Origin: JBDSGC01 sp046594105
GTDB lineage: Bacteria > Acidobacteriota > Thermoanaerobaculia > Gp7-AA8
Length of the DNA stretch: 44,508 nt
Direction: 5' to 3'
NCBI GenBank assembly: GCA_046594105.1
Contig: JBKJQB010000090.1
Span: 1 to 44,508, forward strand
A program made the translations under genes and the position numbers. This document shows positions 16,687-26,446 of this stretch, piece by piece (positions within the stretch are counted from its first letter, which is position 1; the number at the start of each line of letters is the position of its first letter). The notes under the pieces are model-generated. The model ran no database searches and had not been told where the DNA came from. It saw nothing but the letters and a program-made list of their open reading frames with translations.

Positions 16687-19600
16687 GTGGAAAGGACAGT
16701 CGTGCCTTTACTCGTGGCAGCAGCTGTTGTCGCTCTCCTCGCGCCTACGCAGATGGTCGCGGTGACCGTTCCGCTTGCAAATATCACCATTGTCAAAGCG
16801 GGTGGCGGCTTCGGTCTCGCGCTCAGGCAGGACGGCACCGTCCTGAGTTGGGGAGCTAATACGGGCGGAACGCTGGGAAACGGAAATACGAATCCGAGCT
16901 TTCTCCCAGCGCCGGTTTTGGGTCTGGAGTCTTCGTCAGGCGTCATTGCGCTCGCTCCAAGCACCTCGTTCGGCCTCGTGTTGAAAGCGGATGGTAGCGT
17001 GTTCGGATGGGGCGCAAACTTTCTTGGTCAACTCGGCGACGGCACATTCGACAACCACCTCGCCCCGGCGATGGTCTCCGGTTTCGGTAGCGGTTCGGGC
17101 GTCATCGCCATTGCCGCCGGACTATCGCACTCGGTGGCGCTCAAATCCGACGGAAGCGTCTGGACATGGGGCAGCAACAACAACAGCAATCTCGGTAACC
17201 CGGCTATCGTCGGCCCGCGGAACATTCCGGTTCCCGTCGTTGGTCTCGGCTCGGACGTCACCTCAATCACAGCGGGCGGTAACTTCTCGCTTGCGCTCAA
17301 AGCTGACGGGACAATCTGGGCATGGGGCAACAACAACAAAGGTCAACTCGGGATCGGCAGCACGATCAATCAACCTGTTCCTGTCGAGGTTAAGGGACCA
17401 GGGGCTATCGGATTCCTAGCGGGCGTCGTCGCCGTGTCGGCGCCACCTGGCAGTGGTGGAGCGTTCGCGCTGGCACTTCGGAACGATGGCACGGTGTGGG
17501 CCTGGGGCAACAACTCGAACGGACAACTCGGCGACGGCACGACTGTGAACCGGACGTCGCCCGTTCAAGTCAAAGGCATCGCAGGATCTGGTGTTCTCAC
17601 TGACGTATCGCGCATCGTCGCCGCAGGCGGCCTGAGCAACCCGCATGCGATCGCTCTGCGAACCGATGGAAGCGTCGTCGCCTGGGGGAGTAACGCGAAC
17701 GGTCAGTTGGGAACAGGTGACAAGACTTCGAGCACTCTGCCCGTCTCGGTGACAGGACTCGGCAGCGGGTCGGGTATCACTGCTGTCTCGGGTGCGGCAG
17801 GCCTTTCGTTCGCACTCAAGTCTGACGGCGCAGTGCTGGCGTGGGGTGATAACAGCAGCGGCCAGCTCGGGGACGGATCGTTCTTTGGCAGAACAACGCC
17901 GAGCGTGATTGGCGGCGTCGGCTCCGTACTGGCCATCAGCGCACAAATAGAATCGAATCACTCGCTCGCGATCCGGGCTGATAAGACGATCATCGGCTGG
18001 GGCAATAACAGCAGCGGCCAACTCGGCACGGGAGATCGATTCGATCGCGTCTCGCCCGTTGTCGTGCCGACTCTGACAGACGTAAATGCGACTGCTGTAG
18101 GCGCAAACCATTCGCTCGCCATGAAAGCGGACGGCAGCTTGTGGGCGTGGGGTGACAACAGTAGTGGGCAACTTGGAAACGGAACAACGTCCGCTCAGCT
18201 CACGCCCACTGCAGTGAGAAATTCCGTGAACAGTATGCTGAGGGGCGTCACCGCAGTTTGTACGGCGCTTGATGCCTCCTACGCCCTCACAGCGGACGGA
18301 TCGGTGTGGGCCTGGGGTATCAACACTGTCGGGCAGCTCGGCATCAACAGCCAAACGAATCAGTCCTTCGCGACGCGCGTTCACGGCGTGAACGACATCG
18401 GCTTCCTCGGTGGGGTCAGCGCGATTGCGACAAATGGCGGTTCGGCCTATGCGCTCGCAACTGATGGAACTGTTCTCGCCTGGGGTCTGAATGCAGGAGG
18501 CCGACTCGGCGACGGCACGACCACCGAGCGACTGACTCCCGCACGAGTGAGTGGTCTCGATCCCGGCTCCGGCGTCACGGCGATTAGCGCGATTGCGGGA
18601 GGCGGCGCTGTATTGAAGATCGATGGCGCAATGCTCGCGTGGGGCCTGAACGGCGGCGGCCAGGTGGGCGATGGGACGACGGTCGTACGCACCACGCCCG
18701 TTCCGGTGGCCGGAGTCGGCCCTGGATCGGATGTGATCGGTATCTCAGCGGGTGGAGGCGCCGGCGCGGGGGGACATACATTCGCTCTGAAGCGCGATGG
18801 CACGTTGCTTTCGTGGGGCATCAACGGCAGCGGCCAACTCGGGGACGGAACGGTGTCCGATCACTTGACACCGCGCCTCGTCTCCGGTGCCAAATCTGCT
18901 CTGCGAATCGTGGCCGGGGGAGCACAGCATTCGATCGCTGTGGACTCGGCAGGCAACGTATGGTCATGGGGCGCAAACGGCAGCGGACAGCTCGGCGACG
19001 GAACCACCTACACTACGAACCTCCGCCCCTCATTCGTCCTGTTCGACGATGTCACCCCTCCGACGTCTTCATCAATCGTCATCACGCCGATGATTGTTGG
19101 CGCTAATGGCCAGATCACGATCACGAAGACACTTTCTGACCGTGATAGCGGCGTCGCATCCGCCACCGAGAGTCTGCAGGGACCTGCGCCGTCGTTCTCA
19201 CCAATCGCAACGATCGCTCTGACGCGCCGATCAGGAACCTCCTTCGACGGCGTGTGGAGCGGCACATTGTCGATTGCACCGGATACGCCCGACGGCACAT
19301 TTAGAGTGACGGGATCAGCTGTGGATGGTGCGACCAACGAAACGACGTCATCGGACGGCGCGATCATCGTCGATCGAACCCCGGCGGTCGTGTCGATCTC
19401 TGTGACGCGAACCACTCTATCGCCACCGAATCGCGCGTTTCTACCGGTGACGGTCAGCGGCGTAATCAGTGATGCAGTGTCGGGGGTAGCGAAAGCCACG
19501 TATACGGTGAGTGACGAGTATGGCAGTGTTGAAGCGACAGGTACGATTTTGCTGAACAGCGGCGGCGCGTATGTTGTTAACCTTGAACTCGCGGCATCAC

Positions 19601-19743
19601 CGGGCGAGGATGACTTCGACGGGCGCCTCTACGTCATTGTCGTCGCTGCGGAGGATCGGGCCGGCAACGCGCGCTCGGCCGGCGCGCGGGTGACCGTGCC
19701 CCATCGCGTGGCTGATCGTGTTCACCGCCCCGGAAGTTTGTGA
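16687..19743 (+). CDS. secreted RCC1-repeat protein
   Basis: A 1018-residue exported protein with a signal peptide (MERTVVPLLVAAAVVALLAP). Fourteen RCC1-type repeats follow, each carrying W-x-W-G-x-N-x-x-G-Q-L-G-D-G-T or a close variant (for example VWAWGNNSNGQLGDG, LWAWGDNSSGQLGNG). Fourteen would make two seven-bladed propellers. The last 230 residues form beta-sandwich modules (DRDSGVASATESL, VDGATNETTSSDG, AEDRAGNARSAG), as in secreted adhesins. The start is a GTG at 16687 with GGAGGG only 3 bases away; a second GTG at 16702, with AAAGGA before it, is equally possible. Bacterial RCC1 proteins are mostly uncharacterised; a surface or extracellular binding role is inferred. It lies 98 bp behind the Asp-box propeller gene on the same strand. 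Confidence 0.85.
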   Translation: MERTVVPLLVAAAVVALLAPTQMVAVTVPLANITIVKAGGGFGLALRQDGTVLSWGANTGGTLGNGNTNPSFLPAPVLGLESSSGVIALAPSTSFGLVLKADGSVFGWGANFLGQLGDGTFDNHLAPAMVSGFGSGSGVIAIAAGLSHSVALKSDGSVWTWGSNNNSNLGNPAIVGPRNIPVPVVGLGSDVTSITAGGNFSLALKADGTIWAWGNNNKGQLGIGSTINQPVPVEVKGPGAIGFLAGVVAVSAPPGSGGAFALALRNDGTVWAWGNNSNGQLGDGTTVNRTSPVQVKGIAGSGVLTDVSRIVAAGGLSNPHAIALRTDGSVVAWGSNANGQLGTGDKTSSTLPVSVTGLGSGSGITAVSGAAGLSFALKSDGAVLAWGDNSSGQLGDGSFFGRTTPSVIGGVGSVLAISAQIESNHSLAIRADKTIIGWGNNSSGQLGTGDRFDRVSPVVVPTLTDVNATAVGANHSLAMKADGSLWAWGDNSSGQLGNGTTSAQLTPTAVRNSVNSMLRGVTAVCTALDASYALTADGSVWAWGINTVGQLGINSQTNQSFATRVHGVNDIGFLGGVSAIATNGGSAYALATDGTVLAWGLNAGGRLGDGTTTERLTPARVSGLDPGSGVTAISAIAGGGAVLKIDGAMLAWGLNGGGQVGDGTTVVRTTPVPVAGVGPGSDVIGISAGGGAGAGGHTFALKRDGTLLSWGINGSGQLGDGTVSDHLTPRLVSGAKSALRIVAGGAQHSIAVDSAGNVWSWGANGSGQLGDGTTYTTNLRPSFVLFDDVTPPTSSSIVITPMIVGANGQITITKTLSDRDSGVASATESLQGPAPSFSPIATIALTRRSGTSFDGVWSGTLSIAPDTPDGTFRVTGSAVDGATNETTSSDGAIIVDRTPAVVSISVTRTTLSPPNRAFLPVTVSGVISDAVSGVAKATYTVSDEYGSVEATGTILLNSGGAYVVNLELAASPGEDDFDGRLYVIVVAAEDRAGNARSAGARVTVPHRVADRVHRPGSL

Positions 19744-20111
19744 AGTGGGAAGAGCCACCGGTGAGACCTTTTTGCGTATCAGGTATTCGGTCGGCTGTTC
19801 GCCATTTGATTGAGCGGGCGGGAAAATGTTGAGGATCAGAGGGTTCCCGCCGACCGGCGCCATCGAGCAAGCAGTAGAGTGGAGATCTGACTCATCCAGG
19901 ACCGACCCCATCCATGACCCCGTAGGACAAAAAAGAAGCGACCGTCACCTCGCCAGAACTTCTCATCATCGGACAATTCCAAGACGCGGCCCCGCGGTTG
20001 TGAGTGCGTGCCTGCAGAGCCGTTCTCGGCCGCTCTTCCAGTCCATTTGTCGCCGGTTCGCTCTCGATCGTAAGACTCCGAGTGAAGTGATCCGCATTCT
20101 GGCCTCCGGTG
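19744..20111. other. intergenic stretch without recognisable genes
   Basis: No open frame here has family features, and I see no repeat from the families found elsewhere in the window. It separates the RCC1 gene from the control region of the winged-helix gene. Confidence 0.6.
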
Positions 20112-20151
20112 TTCTCACAACATCATCAGAACATTCTCAGAATGGCTCTCA
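20112..20151 (+). promoter_or_regulatory. 11-bp direct repeats, probable OmpR-type operator
   Basis: Three consecutive 11-mers, TTCTCACAACA, TCATCAGAACA and TTCTCAGAATG, start at 20112, 20123 and 20134. A fourth half-site CTCTCA lies at 20146, one base out of step. Head-to-tail 11-bp spacing is the normal arrangement for OmpR/PhoB-family winged helices. The sites end 54 bases before the gene encoding such a domain, so autoregulation is a natural reading. Confidence 0.6.
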
Positions 20152-20204
20152 GCCGTTGACGATGGGAGTAAACTGCACCCACATTCCATCTCGGAGAATC
20201 GACC

Positions 20205-22037
20205 ATGCCGGCCTCTTTCGGCAAATTCACCATTGACGAAGGACGCCGTCAGCTTCTCTGCGCAGGAGAAGGGGTCCGCCTCTCGCCGAAGACATTCCAG
20301 CTGCTGACAGCCCTGGTTCACGAATCGCCGCGGGCGATCTCGAAGGCAGACCTGCAGAATCAGCTTTGGCCAGGCACGTTCGTGACCGACGGGAGCCTGG
20401 CCAACCTGGTGACCGAGCTCCGCGGCGCGCTTGGGGACGACGCTCGCGATCCGCAATTCATTCGAACGCTCTACGGCTTCGGTTATTCGTTCACGGCGCC
20501 GATCAGCGATACAAAAGACGCTCCGCAACCTCCGGCGCGAGCGCAACGACGGTTCGGGCACCTGACGGGCGCCGCGGCGTTTGCGGTGTTGATTCTCGCT
20601 TCGAGGAGCACGGTCGTGTCGGCACCCCCGTGGCAGCAGCAGCCAATCCGCTCGATCGCGGTGCTTCCGTTCGACAGCAGCGGCGCCGACCGCGGCGATG
20701 AGTACCTCGGCCTGGGCCTGACGGACGTGGTGATCTCTCGCCTCAGTAACGTTCGGCAGCTGGTGGTACGACCCACCAGCACGATTCGTCAGTACGCGGG
20801 AAAACACTTTGACTCGCGAGACGCGGGCCGCAAACTGAAAGTCGATGCGGTGCTGGAGGGAAGCGTCCGAACCACATCCGACGGCGTTCGGGTCACCGTC
20901 GCGCTCCTGAGCATAAAGGACCAGAAGACGATCTTCGCCGATCGATTCGATGCGAAGCGAGGCGAGATGTTCGTCCTGGAGGACGACATCTCCGCCAAAG
21001 TCGCAGAGGCCCTGATCACGCGACTGACGCCCAATGAGGAGACGCTTCTCGTCAAGCGATACACCGCAAATCCGCAGGCATACGAGCTGTACATGAAGGG
21101 GCGCTACGAGGTCGAGCGGTCGCGTCGATCGGGCTCGCCCGCGCCTCACAAACAGGCTGTTGAGTTGTTTGAAAAGGCGGTGGCCATCGATTCCTCTTAT
21201 GCTCTGGCCTGGGCGGGAGTCGCCCAGGCCTATAGCACCCATGGCAGCCTGACCGCGAAGACCATGGGAATCTCACCACGAGTTGCTTACGAGAGGGCAA
21301 AGCCGGCGGTTCAGAAGGCACTGCAACTCGATCCAAATCTCTCGGAAGCGCATTGCGCGGCGGCGGCCATTAAGATGTATTGGGATTTCGACTACGCGGG
21401 CGCGGAGCAGGAGCTTCGCCGCGCGCTGGAACTCAATCCGCGAAATTCAATCGCCCTGACCCACTACGCGTTTTTGCTGCAATGCCTCCGCCGATTCGAT
21501 GAATCGATGGCCGTCAGGCAGAGGCAGCTCGAAGTCGACCCGCTCACTGCCGGTGTTCAGTGGGGAGTCGCCAACTGTTACCTTACCGCGCGTCAAGACG
21601 AGCGTGGAATCCGGCAAGCGCTGTTCGTCCTGTCGATGGAACCAAACTTTGCGGAAGTCTACGTCGCCCTGACGCGGATCCACGCGCTGCGCGGTGAATA
21701 CGACCTGGCCATCGCGTACGGCCGAAAACTAGTGGGAATCGATCCCTCATCGACGCGAGGCCAGGCGTTCCTCGGCTACGCTCTCGCAAAGTCAGGGAAG
21801 ACAGCCGAGGCGCGACAGATTCTGCAGCAGCTACAGGAAAACCCGCGCGCGGTGCCGTTCGACATCGCAGTGATGCATCTCGGATTGGACGAGCGCGAAG
21901 CGGTCTTTCCACTGCTCGACAAGGCATTGAACGATCGGATGTACGGCATCCGGCTGAACAGTGAGCCGGTGCTCGATCCTCTCCGTTCCGATCCACGATT
22001 TACTGCCTTATTAAAGCGCGCCGGTTTCAATTGGTGA
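20205..22037 (+). CDS. OmpR/PhoB-type winged-helix regulator with TPR repeats
   Basis: A 610-residue CadC-like regulator. Residues about 5-100 form a trans_reg_C winged helix (LSPKTFQLLTALV, ISKADLQNQLWPGTFV, SLANLVTELRGALGDD, IRTLYGFGYSF). A hydrophobic stretch at about 122-135 (LTGAAAFAVLILAS) may be one membrane helix. Next comes a TolB-N/FlgO-like segment (SIAVLPFDSSGADRGDEYLGLGLTDVVISRLS, up to about 265), then TPR repeats (about 290-590). There is no receiver domain, so it is not a classic response regulator; the TPR part probably senses a partner. GGAG precedes the ATG by about 10 bases. The protein plan is abundant in Acidobacteriota, often near kinases like the convergent gene at 22170-24932. 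Its likely operator lies immediately upstream. Confidence 0.88.
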   Translation: MPASFGKFTIDEGRRQLLCAGEGVRLSPKTFQLLTALVHESPRAISKADLQNQLWPGTFVTDGSLANLVTELRGALGDDARDPQFIRTLYGFGYSFTAPISDTKDAPQPPARAQRRFGHLTGAAAFAVLILASRSTVVSAPPWQQQPIRSIAVLPFDSSGADRGDEYLGLGLTDVVISRLSNVRQLVVRPTSTIRQYAGKHFDSRDAGRKLKVDAVLEGSVRTTSDGVRVTVALLSIKDQKTIFADRFDAKRGEMFVLEDDISAKVAEALITRLTPNEETLLVKRYTANPQAYELYMKGRYEVERSRRSGSPAPHKQAVELFEKAVAIDSSYALAWAGVAQAYSTHGSLTAKTMGISPRVAYERAKPAVQKALQLDPNLSEAHCAAAAIKMYWDFDYAGAEQELRRALELNPRNSIALTHYAFLLQCLRRFDESMAVRQRQLEVDPLTAGVQWGVANCYLTARQDERGIRQALFVLSMEPNFAEVYVALTRIHALRGEYDLAIAYGRKLVGIDPSSTRGQAFLGYALAKSGKTAEARQILQQLQENPRAVPFDIAVMHLGLDEREAVFPLLDKALNDRMYGIRLNSEPVLDPLRSDPRFTALLKRAGFNW

Positions 22038-22169
22038 ACCCTTGAAACACTTCTGCAAGACGGCACGGGACTGATCACCGGGCGTGGAGACGGCTCGTGT
22101 TACTCGCCAGATCACGCTCGACAGGTACTCACTTCGACGAAGGTCACCGGCGCGTCTCGTCGGGTACGA

Positions 22170-24932
22170 TCACTTCTCGTGCTCGAGGATCATCGATTGC
22201 CAGTTCATCACCACGTTCAACGACGGGATCTTCTCGTCGGCCGAGGATCGGAACAGGAACTTCCCTCCATCCGGCGTCACGCCACTGATCAGCGAACCTC
22301 TTCCCAACCCAGCCGCGAGAGACGATGCCAACAGCTGATTCGAGAGGCTGAACATCGGACGCGCCGCTCCCGGTTTGAGCTTCTCGTCTCCGGCGATCGG
22401 CACCATCATCAGACCAGCCGAGCCGATGTAGTAAAGCTCGCGGCCGTCGGGGCGCCAGAGCGGCGCAAAGCCACCATTGGCCGATACCTGCCATTGATCG
22501 GCCGTCGCTGGGAAACGGCGCACGTACACCTCGGAGCGTCCCGATTCGTTCGACTCATACGCAAACCATTTTCCGTCCGGTGAAAATCGCGCGAGAGTCT
22601 CGGCGTAGGGCGTCTGCACGATGGGCTGCATCGTTCCCTTGCCATCCGTGGTGACGGAATAGATGTCGAATCCCGTTGCCGGAAGCTGCCTTCCAATCAG
22701 GAGAGCACGTCCGTCCGGCGCGAACGAATAGGGCAGGCACCACTCGCCTGTACTGACGACCGGCTTTGACTCGCTGTCCCGACTGAGGGCCTTGACGAAC
22801 GGCTGCCCATTGCTGCCCACGACCAACATATAAGCCAGCTGCGAACTGTCAGCACTCCAGACCAGGCTGCCGTACTGCCCAGGGTGAAACGTGAAGCGCG
22901 ACCAATGGCCGTCCGCAAGATCGACGAGCCAGATGTCGCTCGCGTTCGGTCCCCCTTTGACTACAGCGACTTTCGTCCCGTCGGGTGAGAGTGCTGCCGA
23001 CACGTAAGGGCCGGGGTCTCCGACAAATCCGGCGTCATGACCGTTACGGTCGATCCAGACGATTCGCGAAACGGGCGATGTTGCTGGGAGAAACGCCAGT
23101 GTCCCGTTGCGTGCGACCGAGAAGATACTGAGACCCTTGGGATCCCACGTCGATACCATTCCGAACGGAAGAGGCGTCGGTTCCCCTTCGGTCACCAGGT
23201 TGTGCGGGTCGATCTTCTGAGTCATCAGGACCGCCCCCCGCGAGAACAGCAAACGATCTGGCGAAACGAAGATTGCGTTCGAGGCGTCATCGCTCAGCTT
23301 CTTGACATCGTGCGAATCCAGCGACCCGACGTACAGCCTCTTTTCGCCCAGGAACAGAAAGTGTTTGCCGTCGGGAAGGAAGGATGGCCAGCGATGGCGA
23401 TCGTCTTGAGTTGAGGACAGGTCCGTGATTTTCACAGGAGCACCGCCCGACGAAGGAACCCGATACAGAGCGCTCTTAAACGTCGGCTCAAAAACGATCG
23501 TTCCCTGTTCGTTCCAGGTTCCACCACGACCGGACGCGGCGTCACAAATCACCACTGGCGGGCCGCCGGCCGCTTCGATCTTCTTCAACTTTCCATCGGC
23601 AAAGAAGCCGATGTAGCGTCCGTCTGGAGACCAGAAGGGGTACGAACCATCCTCGGTGCCGGCGAGTGGCTGGGAGGAGTTGGTCCTGAGCGCCCGCAAG
23701 TAGATCAGCCTTCGTGCATCGTCACTGGCGGCAACGAACGCCAGCCTCGAGCCGTCGGGTGAGAGGGCGATGCCGCGCTCGTCAAATGGAAAGAGAGAGG
23801 CTCGTTCCGGCGTGTCGATCGAGAAATGCACGACCGGCGCTGGCTTCGGAAAACGCTGGATCAACGCGATCGCCAGGACGATCGCTGCGATCGTCGCCAC
23901 TGCAGCGGCGACCCAGGCAAGCCCTTCGCGCGTCTCACGGCGCTTCGCGATCGGCGTCGCCACTCCCGCCTGCGACCCTGCCTCGCTGATCCATTTCAGC
24001 TCCTCCGACGTGTCGTGAGCCGACTGCCAGCGATCGTCCGGGTCCTTCTCCAGACACTTGCGCACGACGTGATCGAGCGCCGGCGGAGTCATCGGAGCGA
24101 TCGAAGAGATCGGCGCCGGATGCGATGAGACGATCGCGGCGATGAGGCTGGTCTTTGTCTTCCCCTCAAAAGCCCGGCGGCCGGTAGCCATCTCGTAAAG
24201 GAGTACGCCGAAGGAGAAGATGTCGGTCCGCGGGTCCGCCTCCGCCCCCTCGAGCTGCTCGGGTGCCATGTACTGGAACGTGCCCAGGATGGTTCCTTCC
24301 TGCGTCAGGGGTCTGTGCTCGGTGGCGCCGTCGATGCTCAAGGCCGGTGATGTGGAGGTCTTGGCCAGACCGAAATCGAGAAGCTTCGCTCCCGTCTTCG
24401 TGATCACCACGTTGCCTGGCTTGAGGTCACGGTGGACGACGCCGGAGCGATGCGCGCGGTCGAGCGCCGCGCCGATTTGCACCCCATAACGCAACACCTC
24501 GGCCAACGCCAAGGGACCTCGCGCCAGACGATCAGCCAGCGACTCCCCTTCGAGCAGCTCCATGACGAGATAGCTGGTCCCATTCTCGTGACCGATGTCG
24601 TAAAGAGTGCAGATGTTCGGATGATTCAGCTGGGAGATCGTCTTCGCTTCCCGCTCAAAACGAGCGGCGAATTGTTCGTTCTGTGCCAGCGCGGCCGGCA
24701 GAACTTTGATGGCCACGTCGCGATCGAGGCGCGTATCCCGCGCTCGCCATACCTCACCCATTCCTCCCGCGCCAATACGCGAGACGATCTCGTACGGCCC
24801 GAGGCGTGTGCCGCTGTCGATCTGGAATGTCAATGGGTAGAGGGACCAGGCGGCATTATAGGAGAGCGACCGTGCCGACCGAGGATTCGCTGTGCATGCT
24901 CGTCGCTTCGCCGGGTCCGGATACCATGCCAT
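22170..24932 (-). CDS. membrane serine/threonine kinase with TolB-like sensor propeller
   Basis: A 920-residue receptor-like kinase. The Hanks-type kinase domain spans about 46-310: glycine loop IGAGGMGEV (53-61), ATP lysine K76, catalytic HRDLKPGN with D169, and DFG at 186-188, all intact. One membrane helix follows (about 345-370, VAAAVATIAAIVLAIALI). The rest is a PD40/WD40-like propeller with repeated SPDG motifs (LSPDGSRLAF, WSPDGRYIGF, LSPDGTKVAV, FSPDGKWFAY, WRPDGRELYY). The start is uncertain. The ATG at 24932 gives a 30-residue leader unlike the family, and its AGGAGGAG is too close. A TTG at 24833 would give the typical TFQIDSGTRLGPYEI beginning. It converges on the winged-helix gene. 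The propeller is predicted outside the membrane and probably binds a ligand. Confidence 0.9.
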   Translation of the reverse strand: MAWYPDPAKRRACTANPRSARSLSYNAAWSLYPLTFQIDSGTRLGPYEIVSRIGAGGMGEVWRARDTRLDRDVAIKVLPAALAQNEQFAARFEREAKTISQLNHPNICTLYDIGHENGTSYLVMELLEGESLADRLARGPLALAEVLRYGVQIGAALDRAHRSGVVHRDLKPGNVVITKTGAKLLDFGLAKTSTSPALSIDGATEHRPLTQEGTILGTFQYMAPEQLEGAEADPRTDIFSFGVLLYEMATGRRAFEGKTKTSLIAAIVSSHPAPISSIAPMTPPALDHVVRKCLEKDPDDRWQSAHDTSEELKWISEAGSQAGVATPIAKRRETREGLAWVAAAVATIAAIVLAIALIQRFPKPAPVVHFSIDTPERASLFPFDERGIALSPDGSRLAFVAASDDARRLIYLRALRTNSSQPLAGTEDGSYPFWSPDGRYIGFFADGKLKKIEAAGGPPVVICDAASGRGGTWNEQGTIVFEPTFKSALYRVPSSGGAPVKITDLSSTQDDRHRWPSFLPDGKHFLFLGEKRLYVGSLDSHDVKKLSDDASNAIFVSPDRLLFSRGAVLMTQKIDPHNLVTEGEPTPLPFGMVSTWDPKGLSIFSVARNGTLAFLPATSPVSRIVWIDRNGHDAGFVGDPGPYVSAALSPDGTKVAVVKGGPNASDIWLVDLADGHWSRFTFHPGQYGSLVWSADSSQLAYMLVVGSNGQPFVKALSRDSESKPVVSTGEWCLPYSFAPDGRALLIGRQLPATGFDIYSVTTDGKGTMQPIVQTPYAETLARFSPDGKWFAYESNESGRSEVYVRRFPATADQWQVSANGGFAPLWRPDGRELYYIGSAGLMMVPIAGDEKLKPGAARPMFSLSNQLLASSLAAGLGRGSLISGVTPDGGKFLFRSSADEKIPSLNVVMNWQSMILEHEK

Positions 24933-24950
24933 CTCCTCCTCGGCAGATCC

Positions 24951-25133
24951 TCAGTCCCCCGACGTCGACGTGCTCTCCGCCGCCGTGGGCATCTCCCTCG
25001 GGTCCCCGCTCTCCGCATGAATCCTCCAGATCGCCGGGATCCTGAGCTGATGAAGCACGAGAACCGTGACCAGCGACAGGATCATGACCCCGTAAAACCC
25101 TTCGGCGTGCGAGACCGAGAGGTAGAGGTCCAT
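24951..25133 (-). CDS. possible small membrane protein
   Basis: A 60-residue frame starting MDLYLSVSHAEGF has one strong membrane segment (YGVMILSLVTVLVLHQL) and a polar tail. I know no family for it and there is no ribosome-binding site. It lies just upstream of the kinase gene on the same strand and could be a remnant. Weak call. Confidence 0.25.
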   Translation of the reverse strand: MDLYLSVSHAEGFYGVMILSLVTVLVLHQLRIPAIWRIHAESGDPREMPTAAESTSTSGD

Positions 25134-25228
25134 GGCGATGAGACGGCGACTGTCATCGGAGCGTGGATAAGAACGCACGGCGGGGATGGACTTCCAGAGG
25201 TCTGCTGCTGGCATTCCCTGATGTAGAC

Positions 25229-26446
25229 ATGAGTCGTAGCATGGCAACGATGGCCACATCTCCGACAGCTCTACGGTTTCCTCGCTGGACGCTCTTCGTC
25301 CTTGGCTTCGTCGCTTTCGTCACGTCCTTCGGAGCGCACGTCGTCGCCGTGAACCTGCCCGTATACGCGAAGCAGGTCGGGGCGGGCCTGGCGATGATCG
25401 GCCTCTTGATCGCCATCTACGACTTCGCGGAGATCATTGCCAAACCTCTCTTCGGCTTCATCGCCGACAGGACGGGGATGAAACCGACCATGCTGGTCGG
25501 GCTCGCCGTGTTTTCACTCGCCTCGCTCGGGTTTTTCGCGGTTGACCCCCGATTGCTCCTCCTCGTCCGGCTCCTGCAGGGGGTCGGCGCAGCGGCTCTG
25601 TCGATCGTCTCCGCCGCACTCGTCGCGGCCTACTTCCCACAGTCGCGCGGCCAGGCCTTCGGTGTCTACAATGCGATCAAGGGTGCCGGGTACGTTCTGA
25701 GCCCGGTCGTCGGCGGCGCGATCGTCTGGGCGTCGAACTTCCGGATGATCTTTCTCGCTTGCTTCGGGATCGGCGTCGTGGGCTTCCTTCTCTCCCTCAC
25801 GCTCCCGAAAGTTCCCGCATCGGCCACCTTCAAGGATGACGACGATGGGGATTTCTCCATTGCGCAGTTCGCGTCGGTCTTCAAGAACCGCACGCTCCTG
25901 CCCTGGTACCTCATCATCGTCGTGAACATGTTCCTGGTCGGCATCCTCTTTGGTTTCCTGCCGGTGTACGTGAATACGCTTGGCTATGACCAGCTCCGGA
26001 ACGGCCTCATCATCGGCGCGGCGACGCTCTCCTATCTCCTGGTTCAACCGCTTGCCGGCCGGTTGGCCGACCGGGTCAACCCGATCGCCGTCATTTTCGG
26101 AGGCCTCGTGCTCTCGGCGGCGGGTGTCGTTCTCATTCCATTCACCCGTGGGCCGCTTCTCATCGCCGTTGCCATCATCGGCGGACTCGGCGTCGGTACG
26201 GTCTGGACGAACACCGACGCAATGGTCAGCAAGCTCGCCGATCAAGGCAGGATCGCCGCGACGCTCGGTGCCGCGGGATCGTTCAAGGAGCTCGGCGACA
26301 TGCTCGGGCCGCTGCTCATCGGTGCCCTGGCGCAGACACTTGGACTTCGCGTGGCCTTCGTGATCTGCGGCGTGCTCGGCTTCCTCTCCATCGCGCTCCT
26401 CAAATTCGCGCGCGGGACGTCACCGACTCAGGGCGCAGCTTCGTAA
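25229..26446 (+). CDS. major facilitator superfamily transporter
   Basis: A 405-residue transporter with about twelve membrane helices in two halves. The loop after helix 2 has GFIADRTGMKPTML, matching the MFS A motif (G-x-x-x-D-R-x-G-x-x). The second half carries the cognate GRLADRVNPIAVI, and helix 5 has YNAIKGAGYVLSPVVGG, like motif C of drug/H+ antiporters. A charged loop DDDDGDFS separates the halves. I chose the ATG at 25229; the longer frame from 25163 adds a polar stretch unlike the family, and no ribosome-binding site is obvious for any candidate (25229, 25241, 25250). Drug or small-metabolite efflux is the default guess; the substrate is unknown. Confidence 0.85.
   Translation: MSRSMATMATSPTALRFPRWTLFVLGFVAFVTSFGAHVVAVNLPVYAKQVGAGLAMIGLLIAIYDFAEIIAKPLFGFIADRTGMKPTMLVGLAVFSLASLGFFAVDPRLLLLVRLLQGVGAAALSIVSAALVAAYFPQSRGQAFGVYNAIKGAGYVLSPVVGGAIVWASNFRMIFLACFGIGVVGFLLSLTLPKVPASATFKDDDDGDFSIAQFASVFKNRTLLPWYLIIVVNMFLVGILFGFLPVYVNTLGYDQLRNGLIIGAATLSYLLVQPLAGRLADRVNPIAVIFGGLVLSAAGVVLIPFTRGPLLIAVAIIGGLGVGTVWTNTDAMVSKLADQGRIAATLGAAGSFKELGDMLGPLLIGALAQTLGLRVAFVICGVLGFLSIALLKFARGTSPTQGAAS

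Noticed and set aside
17416..18384. A 322-residue minus-strand frame inside the RCC1 gene
   Set aside because: It mirrors the RCC1 repeat periodicity and has no family features of its own.
19907..20010. A short frame beginning ATGACCCCGTAG near 19913
   Set aside because: It is stopped at the fourth codon and has no recognisable continuation.
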